Shown here in pieces: positions 7,809 through 17,001 of a stretch of DNA of 64,000 nt. This stretch comes from Williamsia sp. (lineage in GTDB: Bacteria > Bacteroidota > Bacteroidia > Chitinophagales > Chitinophagaceae): the NCBI GenBank assembly GCA_015069695.1, contig JADCRZ010000019.1, forward strand, positions 58,448 through 122,447, read 5' to 3'. A program made the translations under genes and the position numbers. Position 1 is the first letter of the stretch. Every line of letters begins with the position of its first letter. The notes below the pieces were generated by a model, which saw only the letters and a list, made by a program, of their open reading frames with translations, was not told where the DNA came from and did not search any database.

Positions 7809-9407
7809 ATGAGAAAAAGTTCTATTGTTTTTCTGTTGATGGTCTCTTTCCAACCCTTGTTCTCACAAGAAGAAAAGATCGACTTGGGGATGGTAGAAAA
7901 AATCCGCCAGGAGGGATTGAAGAACTCCCAGGTTATGGAAACCGTGTTCTACCTGACCGATGCCAATGGTCCCCGCCTGCAAGGTTCGGCAGGTTATACA
8001 AAAGCCGCCAACTGGGCCAAGGACAAGCTGGCCAGCTACGGACTGCAGGATGCCAAGCTGGAGCCCTGGGGTGAGTTTGGCCGCGGTTGGGAGATGCAGA
8101 AATCTTATCTCGCCCTCACTGCTCCCTATTACAGGCCTATCAACGCTTTTCCAAAATCACAGTGCAAAGGCAGCGATGGCGCCAAGAATGCTGAAGTGGT
8201 CATGATCAATGCCAAGGACAGTACCGAGCTGATGAGCTATAAAGGCAAGCTGAAAGGAAAAATTGTGATCACGCCTGCCTACGATACCCTGAAACCTACT
8301 TACAGGTCCGATGCAAGCAGGTATACAGATGATGAACTGGTTAAAATGGGCGAGTATACGCCGCCTACCGGTCCGCAGCAGGGCAGGGGCCAGTTTGGTG
8401 CAGGTGGCCGCGGCCGCTTTGGTGCCGGGGCCGGTTTGAGCCCTGTCCTGTTAAGAAGCTTTGCCCAGGCAGAAGGAGCAGTCGCTATCCTGAGCAGCAC
8501 CACGCGCAACCATGATGGTACCTTGTTTGTTCAGGGATCAACAGGCGCACCGGGTGTACAATCGTATGCTGCCAACGCACCGGAAAGCTTTCTGGACATG
8601 GTAGTGGGTATTGAAGATTACAATACCATTTACCGGCTGGTAAAACACAATATTCCTGTTAAGCTCGACATCGATGTAAAAACTTCTTTCAGCACAAAAG
8701 ACACCAAAGGATACAATGTTGTAGCTGAAATAAAAGGTACCGATCCCAAGCTCAAAGAAGAACTGGTGATGCTGGGCGGGCACCTCGACTCATGGCACAG
8801 TGGTACAGGCGCTACCGACAATGCAGCCGGCTGTGCTACCATGATTGAAGCCGTGCGCATCCTGAAAGCGGTTGGATTTCAGCCACGCCGCACCATCCGC
8901 ATCGCACTCTGGGGTGGGGAAGAAACCGGCCTGAACGGCTCACGCGGCTATGTAAGAAACCACTTTGTAGACACTGCCGCCCGCAAGGCCAATGCCATGG
9001 GTGAAAAAGTATCTGTTTATTTTAACCTGGACAACGGCACCGGAAAAATCCGGGGCATATACACCCAGGGCAATGTGGGTATTAAACCCATCTTTGCCAA
9101 ATGGTTCGAGCCTTTTAAAGACCTGGGTGCTACCACCGTTACTTCACAAAATACCGGCGGTACAGACCACCAGTCGTTTGATCCTTACGGCATTCCGGCA
9201 TTCCAGTTTATACAGGATGGCATGGAATACAATACCCGCACGCATCACAGCACCATGGACACCTACGACCACCTGAGTCCGGATGACCTGATGCAGGCTT
9301 CTACCATCATCGCCGATTTTGTGTACAACGCTGCACAGCGCGATGAAAAGATGCCCAGAAAGCCGCAGACCAATGCGCCTGCCGGTGGCCGTCTCACACT
9401 CCGCTGA
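7809..9407 (+). CDS. M28-family zinc aminopeptidase, secreted
   Basis: 532 aa with a signal peptide (FLLMVSFQPLFSQ). The N-terminal part is a metallopeptidase scaffold interrupted by a PA-like insert (~135-300); the catalytic part carries M28 zinc ligands and base: GGHLDSW (His325), TDNAAG (bridging Asp337), GGEETG (Glu371/Glu372), YFNLDNG, and THHSTMD near the end. Predicted to trim N-terminal residues of peptides in the periplasm or outside. An unusual Gly/Arg/Phe-rich tract (GRGQFGAGGRGRFGAGAG, ~190-210) lies in the insert. The start follows a consensus promoter; the upstream in-frame extension overlaps the promoter and is rejected. Confidence 0.92.
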   Translation: MRKSSIVFLLMVSFQPLFSQEEKIDLGMVEKIRQEGLKNSQVMETVFYLTDANGPRLQGSAGYTKAANWAKDKLASYGLQDAKLEPWGEFGRGWEMQKSYLALTAPYYRPINAFPKSQCKGSDGAKNAEVVMINAKDSTELMSYKGKLKGKIVITPAYDTLKPTYRSDASRYTDDELVKMGEYTPPTGPQQGRGQFGAGGRGRFGAGAGLSPVLLRSFAQAEGAVAILSSTTRNHDGTLFVQGSTGAPGVQSYAANAPESFLDMVVGIEDYNTIYRLVKHNIPVKLDIDVKTSFSTKDTKGYNVVAEIKGTDPKLKEELVMLGGHLDSWHSGTGATDNAAGCATMIEAVRILKAVGFQPRRTIRIALWGGEETGLNGSRGYVRNHFVDTAARKANAMGEKVSVYFNLDNGTGKIRGIYTQGNVGIKPIFAKWFEPFKDLGATTVTSQNTGGTDHQSFDPYGIPAFQFIQDGMEYNTRTHHSTMDTYDHLSPDDLMQASTIIADFVYNAAQRDEKMPRKPQTNAPAGGRLTLR

Positions 9408-9435
9408 TAAAGCGCCCGGTCATCCATAAAAAAGT

Positions 9436-9494
9436 TTCAGGTACCAGGCATGCATTGTTATTAATAACCTATTATTGCATGCCTGGTACCTGAA
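9436..9494. repeat. 19-bp perfect inverted repeat (palindrome A)
   Basis: Arms 9436-9454 and 9476-9494 are perfect reverse complements (core CAGGTACCAGGCATGC); the 21-base loop contains a further 12-bp palindrome, GTTATTAATAAC (9457-9468). No T-run follows, so it is not a classical terminator. The right arm doubles as the spacer of the promoter at 9475-9503. It could form a roadblock hairpin after the peptidase gene or an operator for the GH39-like gene. Confidence 0.75.
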
Positions 9495-9503
9495 CTAACT
9501 TTA
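9475..9503 (+). promoter_or_regulatory. Promoter TTG-N18-TAACTTTA for the GH39-like gene
   Basis: TTG at 9475-9477, 18 bp spacer, TAACTTTA at 9496-9503, followed by the ATG at 9509. The -7 element departs from TAnnTTTG only in the last base. Transcription would start almost on the start codon, suggesting a leaderless or near-leaderless mRNA. The spacer is the right arm of palindrome A. Confidence 0.5.
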
Positions 9504-9508
9504 ACGAT

Positions 9509-11194
9509 ATGCTTCAAACCTACCTACGGTACTGCCTTCTATGGCTTGCCGTATCCCTATTCTCCCTTCCCGGCTATACGCAGCCTGCTACCATCAACGT
9601 CCACCTCGACCAGGAGATCGCTCCTTTCCGCCCTGTATGGGCCTGGTTCGGTCATGATGAACCGAACTACACATACATGAAGGATGGCAAAAAGCTCCTG
9701 AGTGAACTGGCAGCTATGAGCCCGGTCCCTGTTTACATGCGCGTACACAACCTGCTCACCACCGGCGATGGCACGCCTGCGCTGAAATGGGGCTCTACCA
9801 ATGCTTATACAGAAGATGCACAAGGCAATCCCATTTACAACTGGAAGATCGTCGACAGCATTTTTGATACCTACGTAAAAAGAGGCATGAAGCCGCTGGC
9901 ACAGATCGGGTTTATGCCGGAGGCCTTGTCTGCACACCCGCAGCCCTACCAGCACGACTGGAAACCCGGCGAACCTTACAGCAAAATATTTACAGGATGG
10001 GCTTATCCGCCCAAAGATTACAAAAAATGGGGCGACCTGGTATACAACTGGGTCAGGCACTGCGTAAGCCGCTACGGCCAGAAAGAAGTAGAGAGCTGGT
10101 ACTGGGAAGTTTGGAATGAACCCAATGGTTACTGGAAGGGCACCATGCAGGAGTTCATGAAACTTTATGATTATGCAGCAGACGGTGTAAAAAGAGCCCT
10201 GCCCACGGCCCGCATCGGCGGGTTGGATATTGCCGGCACTTCCAGTCCGGGCGCAGTACAATGGCTCAATGCATTTATCAAACACTGCATCTCGGATACC
10301 AATTATGCGACCGGCAAGATAGGCGCTCCGCTGGACATGGTTTTGTTCCATGCCAAAGGCTCGCCCCGCGTTGCAAACGGACGGGTGCGGATGAATATGT
10401 CGCCCCAGCTGCGTGATATCTCTACGGGCTTCCGCATCGTGGCATCTTACCCGCAGACCAAGAACCTGCCGGTCGTGGTGGGTGAATCGGACCCGGAAGG
10501 CTGTGCTGCCTGCGGCATGGCTACCAACCCGGAGAATGCCTACCGCAACGGTACCTTGTACTCCAGCTATACCGCGGCAACCTTTGCCCGCAAGTACGAG
10601 CTGGCCGATCAGTACGCAGTGAATTTTTTAGGTGCGGTATCCTGGTCGTTCGAGTTTGAGAACCAGCCCTGGTTTTATGGCTTCCGTGACCTGGCTACCA
10701 ACGGCGTAGATAAACCGGTGCTTAATGTGTTCCGCATGTTCAGCCGCATGAATGGAATGCGCGTACGGGTAGATGGCAACCGGATGAACACGTTGAAATC
10801 CGTGGTTGACTCCAGCGTGCGGGGCGCACAAACCGATATCGGGGGCCTGGCAGCAAAGGGAAAACGGAGCGTAACCGCAATGGTCTGGAACTATCACGAT
10901 GAAGACATCCGGTCGCCCGGTGAGCCGGTACAGGTAACTATCAGCGGATTAACAACTTCCGCAGCCACGCTTACCCAGTACAGGATAGATGATGAGCACA
11001 GCAATTCATACGAGGCCTGGAAAAAGATGGGCTCGCCCCGGCAGCCAACAGCCGCGCAGATCAGCGAACTGGAAAAGAGCGGCCAGTTACAAACCATCGG
11101 AAAATCAGAAAAGATCAGGAGCAAGGACGGAACCGCTGTCATCAATATCTCATTGCCCCGCCAGGGTGTAAGTTTGTTACAGCTTGATTGGTGA
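9509..11194 (+). CDS. GH39-like glycoside hydrolase (beta-xylosidase type), secreted
   Basis: 561 aa with a signal peptide (LLWLAVSLFSLPGYTQ). The TIM-barrel domain (~25-430) shows the GH39 pattern: acid/base Glu204 in EVWNEPNGYW and nucleophile Glu326 in VVVGESDPEG. A C-terminal beta-sandwich (~440-561) is usual for the clan. Known GH39 enzymes hydrolyse beta-xylosides or alpha-L-iduronides with retention; here a plant-derived xylosidic substrate is the likelier guess. First gene of a block with FecR and a GH140-like enzyme. Exact specificity cannot be read from sequence. Confidence 0.83.
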   Translation: MLQTYLRYCLLWLAVSLFSLPGYTQPATINVHLDQEIAPFRPVWAWFGHDEPNYTYMKDGKKLLSELAAMSPVPVYMRVHNLLTTGDGTPALKWGSTNAYTEDAQGNPIYNWKIVDSIFDTYVKRGMKPLAQIGFMPEALSAHPQPYQHDWKPGEPYSKIFTGWAYPPKDYKKWGDLVYNWVRHCVSRYGQKEVESWYWEVWNEPNGYWKGTMQEFMKLYDYAADGVKRALPTARIGGLDIAGTSSPGAVQWLNAFIKHCISDTNYATGKIGAPLDMVLFHAKGSPRVANGRVRMNMSPQLRDISTGFRIVASYPQTKNLPVVVGESDPEGCAACGMATNPENAYRNGTLYSSYTAATFARKYELADQYAVNFLGAVSWSFEFENQPWFYGFRDLATNGVDKPVLNVFRMFSRMNGMRVRVDGNRMNTLKSVVDSSVRGAQTDIGGLAAKGKRSVTAMVWNYHDEDIRSPGEPVQVTISGLTTSAATLTQYRIDDEHSNSYEAWKKMGSPRQPTAAQISELEKSGQLQTIGKSEKIRSKDGTAVINISLPRQGVSLLQLDW

Positions 11195-11244
11195 CTTATT
11201 TGATGCGCTCCTAACAGCCGGGTATAAACGCTGCATTTTTTAAC

Positions 11245-11275
11245 TTGCGAATGCATTAGTAATTTTTTATATTTG
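11245..11275 (+). promoter_or_regulatory. Promoter TTG-N20-TATATTTG for the FecR gene
   Basis: TTG (11245-11247), 20-bp spacer, TATATTTG (11268-11275): both halves match the Bacteroidota sigma-A consensus. The ATG of the FecR gene is 44 bp further on. The FecR/GH140-like pair therefore probably has its own promoter. Confidence 0.7.
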
Positions 11276-11318
11276 TATCCACCTGGAACTTAACAGCAAG
11301 CCTTAAGCAGGGCCTCAT

Positions 11319-12428
11319 ATGGAGAACAAAGAGTACAATACGGTAGAGGATTTCGTATTCAACAAATCATTTCAGGAATGGGTGTTGAACAATGATCCTT
11401 ATTCCACCCGGTTCTGGCTAAACTGGATTAGCTATAACCCCGACAAAACCCCCCTTGTCAATTACAGCCGCGCCATTGTAGATTCCCTGCCTGTCCACAA
11501 GCGGGAGGCTTCCGAAGATGAGATCAACGACCAGATTGAACAGATCATCTCCAGTACCAATGGGCAGCCGGTGGTACTGCCTGGCGATCTGATTACACCC
11601 CGTCCCCGCAAAAGAGTGCTCACGATCAGCCGGCGGAACTGGATAAAGATCGTAGCCATTTTTGTGTTTGCGGTAGCTTGTACCTGGTATCTTGTTACTA
11701 AGCACAGTGGCTACCCCGATCCGTATAAATCTTTTGCCTCCGGTTACACCAATTCACTCGTGGAAGTTTTCAACGATGCTGATACAGCAGAGGCCATTTC
11801 CCTGGTTGATGGCAGCCGGGTATGGCTGGAAAGCAAAAGCAGGCTGAGCTATACCAGTGACTTGCTTCCCGAAAAGCGGGAAGTGTTCCTGTCGGGCAAG
11901 GCCCGGCTCAGTATCCGCAAAGATCCGGCGCGTCCTTTTTTCGTGTACACACAAAGCACGATTGCAAAGTCTACAGGGGCCGAGCTTGAAGTGGAGGGAT
12001 TGCCCGATAAAAAAATGATGATCACTGCCAGGCAGGGCAGCGTACAGGTGTTTAAAAGAAGAGACATCCATGAGGGAGGTACCCCTTTTTCCAAGGTGGC
12101 AGGCATTGTAATTACACCCAACCAGCAGCTTGTGTACAATGAAGCAAACAATCTTACTTATAAAACCCTGGTGACGGATCCTGCTGTTGTTGCCAAAAAC
12201 CAGGTTGCCATTTCATCTTCATCTGCTGTTGCTCTTCTGACTGCCTTGCAAGACCGTTATTCTATCCCCATTATTTTTGACCAGGAAGCGCTTTCACACT
12301 GCCGGCTTTCTACGGATATAAATGCTATGTCTTTTTACGGAGCGCTTGATGCAATTTGCAAACCGCTGCGTGCATCGTACGAAGTGATGGATGGCAATGT
12401 GCTGATCAATGCAGCAGGGTGCAAGTAA
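11319..12428 (+). CDS. FecR-family anti-sigma factor (orphan)
   Basis: 369 aa. N-terminal cytoplasmic region (~1-100) with the family start FVFNKSFQEWV; one membrane segment (~108-127, IVAIFVFAVACTWYLV); periplasmic FecR domain (~150-260, AISLVDGSRVWLESKSRLSY); and a DUF4974-like C-terminus (~295-369) with SIPIIFDQEALSHCRLS. FecR proteins receive a signal from a TonB receptor and hold or release an ECF sigma factor. Here no ECF sigma gene and no SusC-type receptor lies within the block, so its partner must be elsewhere or it works differently. The GH140-like gene follows 60 bp downstream and is probably cotranscribed. Confidence 0.88.
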   Translation: MENKEYNTVEDFVFNKSFQEWVLNNDPYSTRFWLNWISYNPDKTPLVNYSRAIVDSLPVHKREASEDEINDQIEQIISSTNGQPVVLPGDLITPRPRKRVLTISRRNWIKIVAIFVFAVACTWYLVTKHSGYPDPYKSFASGYTNSLVEVFNDADTAEAISLVDGSRVWLESKSRLSYTSDLLPEKREVFLSGKARLSIRKDPARPFFVYTQSTIAKSTGAELEVEGLPDKKMMITARQGSVQVFKRRDIHEGGTPFSKVAGIVITPNQQLVYNEANNLTYKTLVTDPAVVAKNQVAISSSSAVALLTALQDRYSIPIIFDQEALSHCRLSTDINAMSFYGALDAICKPLRASYEVMDGNVLINAAGCK

Positions 12429-12488
12429 GGTGAAGAAGGGATCAATCCGGGGAAATCTTTTTCCAGGCTCTTCCGCACAAATTTCAAC

Positions 12489-13883
12489 ATGAAAAAATAC
12501 CTGATCCTGCTCTTGCTGTTGCATTGCCTGTGTGCCCGTGCACAGGCTCCTTTTGATCAGGGACCGGTGATGGTTTCACCCAATGGACATTGTCTGCAGC
12601 ATGCGAGCGGCAAGCCGTTTTTCTGGCTGGGTGATACGGCCTGGGAATTGTTTCACCGCCTCACCCTGAAAGAAATTATAACATACCTTGATAACCGGAA
12701 GAGCAAGGGCTTTAATGTGATACAAGCCGTGGCCCTGGCCGAGTTCAATGGCCTGACAGTTCCCAATCGCAATGGTGATCTGCCGCTTCTCAACCAGAAC
12801 CCGGAAACGCCCAACGAGAGATATTTTTTGTTTGTGGACAGCGTGGTTAGTCTGGCCCGCAGCCGGGGCCTGTACATCGGCCTGCTTCCTACCTGGGGCG
12901 ACAAAGTAACCAGGATGTGGGGAGCCGGACCTGCTGTATTTACGCAAGACAATGCATACAAGTGGGGCAACTGGATGGGGCGGCGGTATGGAGCGAGCCC
13001 AAACATTTTGTGGATCCTGGGCGGCGACCGGCCGGCCTTTAAAGACAGCAGCGATTGGCGGCCTGTTTGGCGCGCCATGGCCAAAGGCATTCTGGATGCC
13101 ACGGACCAGCATGCGTTTATTACGTACCATCCCTCCGGCGGTGCCTCCTCCTCGCAGTATATCCACCAGGAGCCCTGGCTCACCATGAACATGAACCAAT
13201 CAGGGCATGGGGATGGGCACGATGTCCCTATCTGGGCGCGCATTGCACGCGATTATGCCCTGCTGCCGGCCAAACCTGTATTGGATGCGGAGCCCAATTA
13301 TGAAGACCATCCGGTAAGCCCCTGGCCTAAGTGGGACCCGGCCAATGGTTACTACCGTGATTACGATGTAAGAAAACAACTGTACCGCTCTGTTTTTGCC
13401 GGCGCCTGCGGTGTCACATACGGGCATCACAGCATTTGGCAGTTTTACAGTCCGCGCGAAGAAAAGATCAACCACGCCGACCGTTACTGGACAGAAGCGC
13501 TTGACCGGCCCGGTGCCTACCAGGCCGGTTACCTCATCAAACTAATGCAGCAACGTCCCCTCCTGCAACGTGTACCTGATGACGATATAATCGAAAGCGG
13601 ACAGGGAGAAAAGGGCGAACACGCCTGCGCTTTCCGCGACAGCACGGGCAGCTATCTGATGGTATACATGCCTGTCGGAAAAGTGATGACGATCCGCACT
13701 TCCGCGTTGCCTGCAGAAAAGCTCAACGCATGGTGGTACAACCCAAGAACAGGCAAAGCGCTCCCGGTAGGCAAAAACATAAAACGGGAAACACACATCG
13801 ATTTTACACCACCTGCAACAGGAAGGGAAAATGATTGGGTACTGGTGGTGGATGATGCACGGTATAAATATCCGCTTAAATAA
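12489..13883 (+). CDS. DUF4038 / GH140-like glycoside hydrolase, secreted
   Basis: 464 aa with a signal peptide ending in LCARAQ. The catalytic barrel (~25-370) begins with [20 protein letters not shown], typical of DUF4038. Candidate catalytic acids are Asp180 in LGGDRP and Glu268 in DAEPNYE, matching by motif the Asp/Glu pair of the rhamnogalacturonan-II apiosidase GH140. The C-terminal ~90 residues resemble the beta-sandwich often annotated as collagen-binding, seen in that family. Apiosidase activity is therefore a reasonable but unproven guess; other DUF4038 proteins have different targets. Likely cotranscribed with FecR. Confidence 0.82.
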   Translation: MKKYLILLLLLHCLCARAQAPFDQGPVMVSPNGHCLQHASGKPFFWLGDTAWELFHRLTLKEIITYLDNRKSKGFNVIQAVALAEFNGLTVPNRNGDLPLLNQNPETPNERYFLFVDSVVSLARSRGLYIGLLPTWGDKVTRMWGAGPAVFTQDNAYKWGNWMGRRYGASPNILWILGGDRPAFKDSSDWRPVWRAMAKGILDATDQHAFITYHPSGGASSSQYIHQEPWLTMNMNQSGHGDGHDVPIWARIARDYALLPAKPVLDAEPNYEDHPVSPWPKWDPANGYYRDYDVRKQLYRSVFAGACGVTYGHHSIWQFYSPREEKINHADRYWTEALDRPGAYQAGYLIKLMQQRPLLQRVPDDDIIESGQGEKGEHACAFRDSTGSYLMVYMPVGKVMTIRTSALPAEKLNAWWYNPRTGKALPVGKNIKRETHIDFTPPATGRENDWVLVVDDARYKYPLK

Positions 13884-13934
13884 AACAGATTTGTAGTCAG
13901 CAATCTTAATATTCTCAATACAAGAACAGATCGG

Positions 13935-13983
13935 ATACCAGCTCATTCAATTGGGTATAATACCCAATTGAATGAGCTGGTAT
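13935..13983. repeat. 24-bp perfect inverted repeat with 1-base spacer (palindrome B)
   Basis: Arms 13935-13958 and 13960-13983 are exact reverse complements around a single A; the inner part reads CAATTGGGTATAATACCCAA. It starts 52 bp after the GH140-like stop codon. No T-run follows. A folded RNA would be an unusually long, mismatch-free hairpin; in DNA it could extrude a cruciform or bind a dimer. Confidence 0.8.
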
Positions 13984-14105
13984 GGCATGCATCGTAGACC
14001 CACCCCTGCCTTCATGTGTTTTACGGATGCATTTCATTTAACCCCCTTCTCAACACTGCACACCAACAAATTCAAATCGGTACAAGTCTGATTGAATATC
14101 ATTTC

Positions 14106-14141
14106 TTAACCTTCATTAACATTAAACCAATGCTGGTTAAC
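14106..14141 (+). promoter_or_regulatory. Helically phased TTAAC boxes (putative response-regulator sites)
   Basis: TTAAC at 14106, 14116 and 14137, spaced 10 and 21 bp (one and two helical turns), just upstream of the barrel gene's promoter region. The same motif with 21- and 10-bp spacing occurs at 17850-17885 beside the two-component genes. Spaced direct repeats of this kind are characteristic of OmpR/PhoB-family regulators, making the regulator at 19458 the natural candidate. Confidence 0.5.
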
Positions 14142-14189
14142 CCGCTATCTTGGTTGGTACGGATATTTTCGTAGGTATAAACTCCAGCC

Positions 14190-16979
14190 ATGCGGATTAT
14201 TGCGACCCTTTTTATCTTTCTTCTCATAAGCCTTTCTTCTTTCGCCCAAACCTCCGGAACTGTACAGGGAACTCTGTTCGACTCGTCTGTAAACAAAGGC
14301 GTTGCCAATGTAACGGTTACCGTCATGAAACAGCGCGACTCCTCCCTGGTGAGCTTTACCATGACCGATGGAGCCGGAAAGTTTTCCTTGTCCGGACTGG
14401 CAGCAGGCAGTTACCGCTTGTTGTTCACGCATGTCAATTATCACAACAAGAGTGTGTCCTTCGCCGTTAGCAGCCAACAGCCTTCCCTTTTGCTTGGCAA
14501 TATTATCCTGTATGATAAAAGCAAGCTGCTCGAAGAAGTGGTGGTTAGGCCCGAAGATCCGCCGGTTACCCTGCTGGGTGATACCATTCAGTACAACGCC
14601 GGTTCGTTCAAAACCCTGCCGAATGCAAACGTGGAAGACCTCCTGGAAAAGCTACCGGGCGTGCGTGTTGATAAAGACGGTACCGTGAAGGCCCAGGGCG
14701 AAAAAGTGCAAAAGGTGCTGGTAGATGGAAAAGAGTTTTTTGGCAACGATCCCAAGATCGCTACCCGCAACCTGCCTGCCGATGCCATCGACAAAGTGCA
14801 GGTGTACGACCGCCTGAGCGACCAGGCACAGCTAACCGGCTTTGATGATGGCAATAGCCAGAAAACCATCAACCTGACACTTAAAAAAGACAAGAAAAAG
14901 GGCGCTTTTGGAAAGTTAACTGCGGGTGCCGGAACAGATGAACGTTACCAGGCAAGGTTCAACATCAATCAGTTCAAAGGCGCCCGCCAGCTTTCAGCCA
15001 TCGGGATGGCCAACAACACAAACGCGGAAGGGTTTTCATTTATGGATGTCTTGAATTTTACCGGCGCACTGAACCAGCTCAAAAATGGCGGCAACATAAA
15101 TCTGTCTGTTTCACCCGACGATCCGCTGGCGGGTTTGCTGGGCGGCAACAATACCGGCATCAATAATACAGGCGGTGGCGGCATCAATTACAACAACATC
15201 ATCGGCAACAAAACAGATTTCCAGGGCAGCTATTTTTACAGCCGCTTCAACCCTGTTCGTGAAAGCCTGATTGAACGGCAATACTTTTCGCCCGCTAATT
15301 TCTATCAGCAACATGCAATTACCAACAACCTGAACAATACACACCGGCTAAATGCAGCTGCCGATTACCAGCTTGATTCTTTTAACGCTGTAAAGATCAC
15401 AACCAACCTGGCATACCAGCAAACATCCAACAAAAGCCAATCAGATTATACTACCCAGGCTGCCGATGGCTTGCCCGTCAACAGCGGCAATAGCAACAGC
15501 CTCTCGAATAAGGAAGGCACTAGTTTGAGTGCAACTATTTTATACAGAAAGCGGTTCCGGCAGAAGCGGCGTTCTTTTTCCATTAACCTGCTTACCAATT
15601 TAAATGGGAGCGAGGGAAACGGCAATCTTTATTCAATGACTGATTTCTATGACAAAGCCGGCGCCTCCTTTCTCCGCAATACAGTAAAACAGACCAACCA
15701 AAGTGAAGAAAACCTCCAGGGCCTGAATGCAAGAGCCGTTTATACCGAGCCCCTATTTAAAAGATCGTTGCTCGAATTCAGCGTGGGCAGGAGCTATACC
15801 TTGAACAGGGCAGACAAAACTACCTGGGATTATAACCAGGGAACCGGGAAGTACGACCAGGTAAATAAATTGCTTTCCAACAATTTTGAGAACGGGTATG
15901 GAAACACCAATGCTGGTTTGCGGCTCCGCAAGCAAACAAGCAAATACAATTTTGCCTGGGGCGCTGCCTGGCAACAGGCTACGCTCACGGGGAAGATCAT
16001 TGGTCAATCAAAAGATTCGCTGATCCGGAAAAATTTCAGGAACCTGCTGCCCAGCGCGCGGTTTCAATATTATTTTACCAGGAACAAGAACATCCTGATA
16101 AGCTATACTACGAACACCAACCAGCCCACCATCAGCCAGTTGCAGCCCCTGCCCGACAACAGCAATCCCCTGTATGTAAGGGAAGGCAATCCTGATTTGA
16201 AACAAGAGTTCACCCATGTTCTTCGCATCAGCACATCTGTTGTGGATGTATTTAAGAACAAAAACTTTTTTGCCTTCTTTACTTTGCAGCAAACGCAAAA
16301 CAAGATCGTGAACTTCGACCGCATCAACCAGTTGGGCGTCGACTCGGTAAGGCCTGTAAATATCAATGGCGTATTTAGTTTCAATGGCAACCTCAGCTAT
16401 GGAATGCCGGTGCGCTTTCTAAAAGGCATGCTCGACATCAGCTCAGACCTTTACCACTATCGTGGAAAGCAGTTTGTGAATGGCCAGGCCAATCTGATCA
16501 ACACCTTCACCGCTGGTCCGCAGCTCCGGCTGAGCATGAACCCGGCTGATAAGCTGACGTTTTCCCTTACAGGCAGCTCGCAGCTCTCGCACACACGCTA
16601 TTCGCTGCCCTCCGCCCAACCGGCAAAATGGTTTATCCAGGACTACAGTGCAGATGGGGGCTGGCAATTGCCGCATGGCATTTTACTGGCTACTGATTTT
16701 AATTACCGCATCACGCATCAGTATGGCCGGGACGGCGTCATTACCCGCGTGCCGCTATGGAATGCAGCCATCAGCAAACAAATGCTTGCTTTCCACCGCG
16801 GCGAGTTAAAACTATCCGTCAACGACCTCCTCAACCGCAACCTGGCAGTAAACAGAAACGCCAACCAAAACTACATCGAAGACACCCGCACCAACAACCT
16901 CCGCCGCTTCTTCCTGCTGAGCTTCACGTACAACCTGACGAAGACGGGACTGAACAATGGAGTGAGGGTGATGAGGTAA
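14190..16979 (+). CDS. Outer-membrane beta-barrel protein with carboxypeptidase-regulatory domain
   Basis: 929 aa. Signal peptide (LISLSSFAQ), regulatory-like beta domain (~23-108, GTVQGTLFDSSVNKGVANVT), a plug-like segment (~115-235, LPNANVEDLLEKLPGVRVD and VLVDGKEFFGNDP), and a long barrel of the TonB-receptor-like family to the C-terminus. The DGKEFFGNDPK pattern is typical of Bacteroidota 'outer membrane beta-barrel' proteins usually found with GLPGLI proteins, as here (convergent GLPGLI gene 23 bp after the stop). Substrate unknown; probably an export/uptake or assembly function. Phased TTAAC boxes upstream suggest control by the neighbouring two-component system. Confidence 0.88.
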   Translation: MRIIATLFIFLLISLSSFAQTSGTVQGTLFDSSVNKGVANVTVTVMKQRDSSLVSFTMTDGAGKFSLSGLAAGSYRLLFTHVNYHNKSVSFAVSSQQPSLLLGNIILYDKSKLLEEVVVRPEDPPVTLLGDTIQYNAGSFKTLPNANVEDLLEKLPGVRVDKDGTVKAQGEKVQKVLVDGKEFFGNDPKIATRNLPADAIDKVQVYDRLSDQAQLTGFDDGNSQKTINLTLKKDKKKGAFGKLTAGAGTDERYQARFNINQFKGARQLSAIGMANNTNAEGFSFMDVLNFTGALNQLKNGGNINLSVSPDDPLAGLLGGNNTGINNTGGGGINYNNIIGNKTDFQGSYFYSRFNPVRESLIERQYFSPANFYQQHAITNNLNNTHRLNAAADYQLDSFNAVKITTNLAYQQTSNKSQSDYTTQAADGLPVNSGNSNSLSNKEGTSLSATILYRKRFRQKRRSFSINLLTNLNGSEGNGNLYSMTDFYDKAGASFLRNTVKQTNQSEENLQGLNARAVYTEPLFKRSLLEFSVGRSYTLNRADKTTWDYNQGTGKYDQVNKLLSNNFENGYGNTNAGLRLRKQTSKYNFAWGAAWQQATLTGKIIGQSKDSLIRKNFRNLLPSARFQYYFTRNKNILISYTTNTNQPTISQLQPLPDNSNPLYVREGNPDLKQEFTHVLRISTSVVDVFKNKNFFAFFTLQQTQNKIVNFDRINQLGVDSVRPVNINGVFSFNGNLSYGMPVRFLKGMLDISSDLYHYRGKQFVNGQANLINTFTAGPQLRLSMNPADKLTFSLTGSSQLSHTRYSLPSAQPAKWFIQDYSADGGWQLPHGILLATDFNYRITHQYGRDGVITRVPLWNAAISKQMLAFHRGELKLSVNDLLNRNLAVNRNANQNYIEDTRTNNLRRFFLLSFTYNLTKTGLNNGVRVMR

Positions 16980-17001
16980 TCCTGTAAATCAAGGTTCAAG
17001 A

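Larger units (their letters stand above)
13884..14189. other. 306-bp intergenic region with palindrome B and phased TTAAC boxes
   Basis: No protein gene is seen. It holds palindrome B (13935-13983), a 120-bp stretch without clear signals, and a cluster of TTAAC boxes (14106-14141) before a weak -7 match TATCTTGG (14146-14153) and the ATG at 14190. Confidence 0.6.

Noticed and set aside
9436..9494. Invertible phase-variable promoter
   Set aside because: The -7 element lies outside the repeat, so inversion of the loop would not turn the promoter; no recombinase gene is near.
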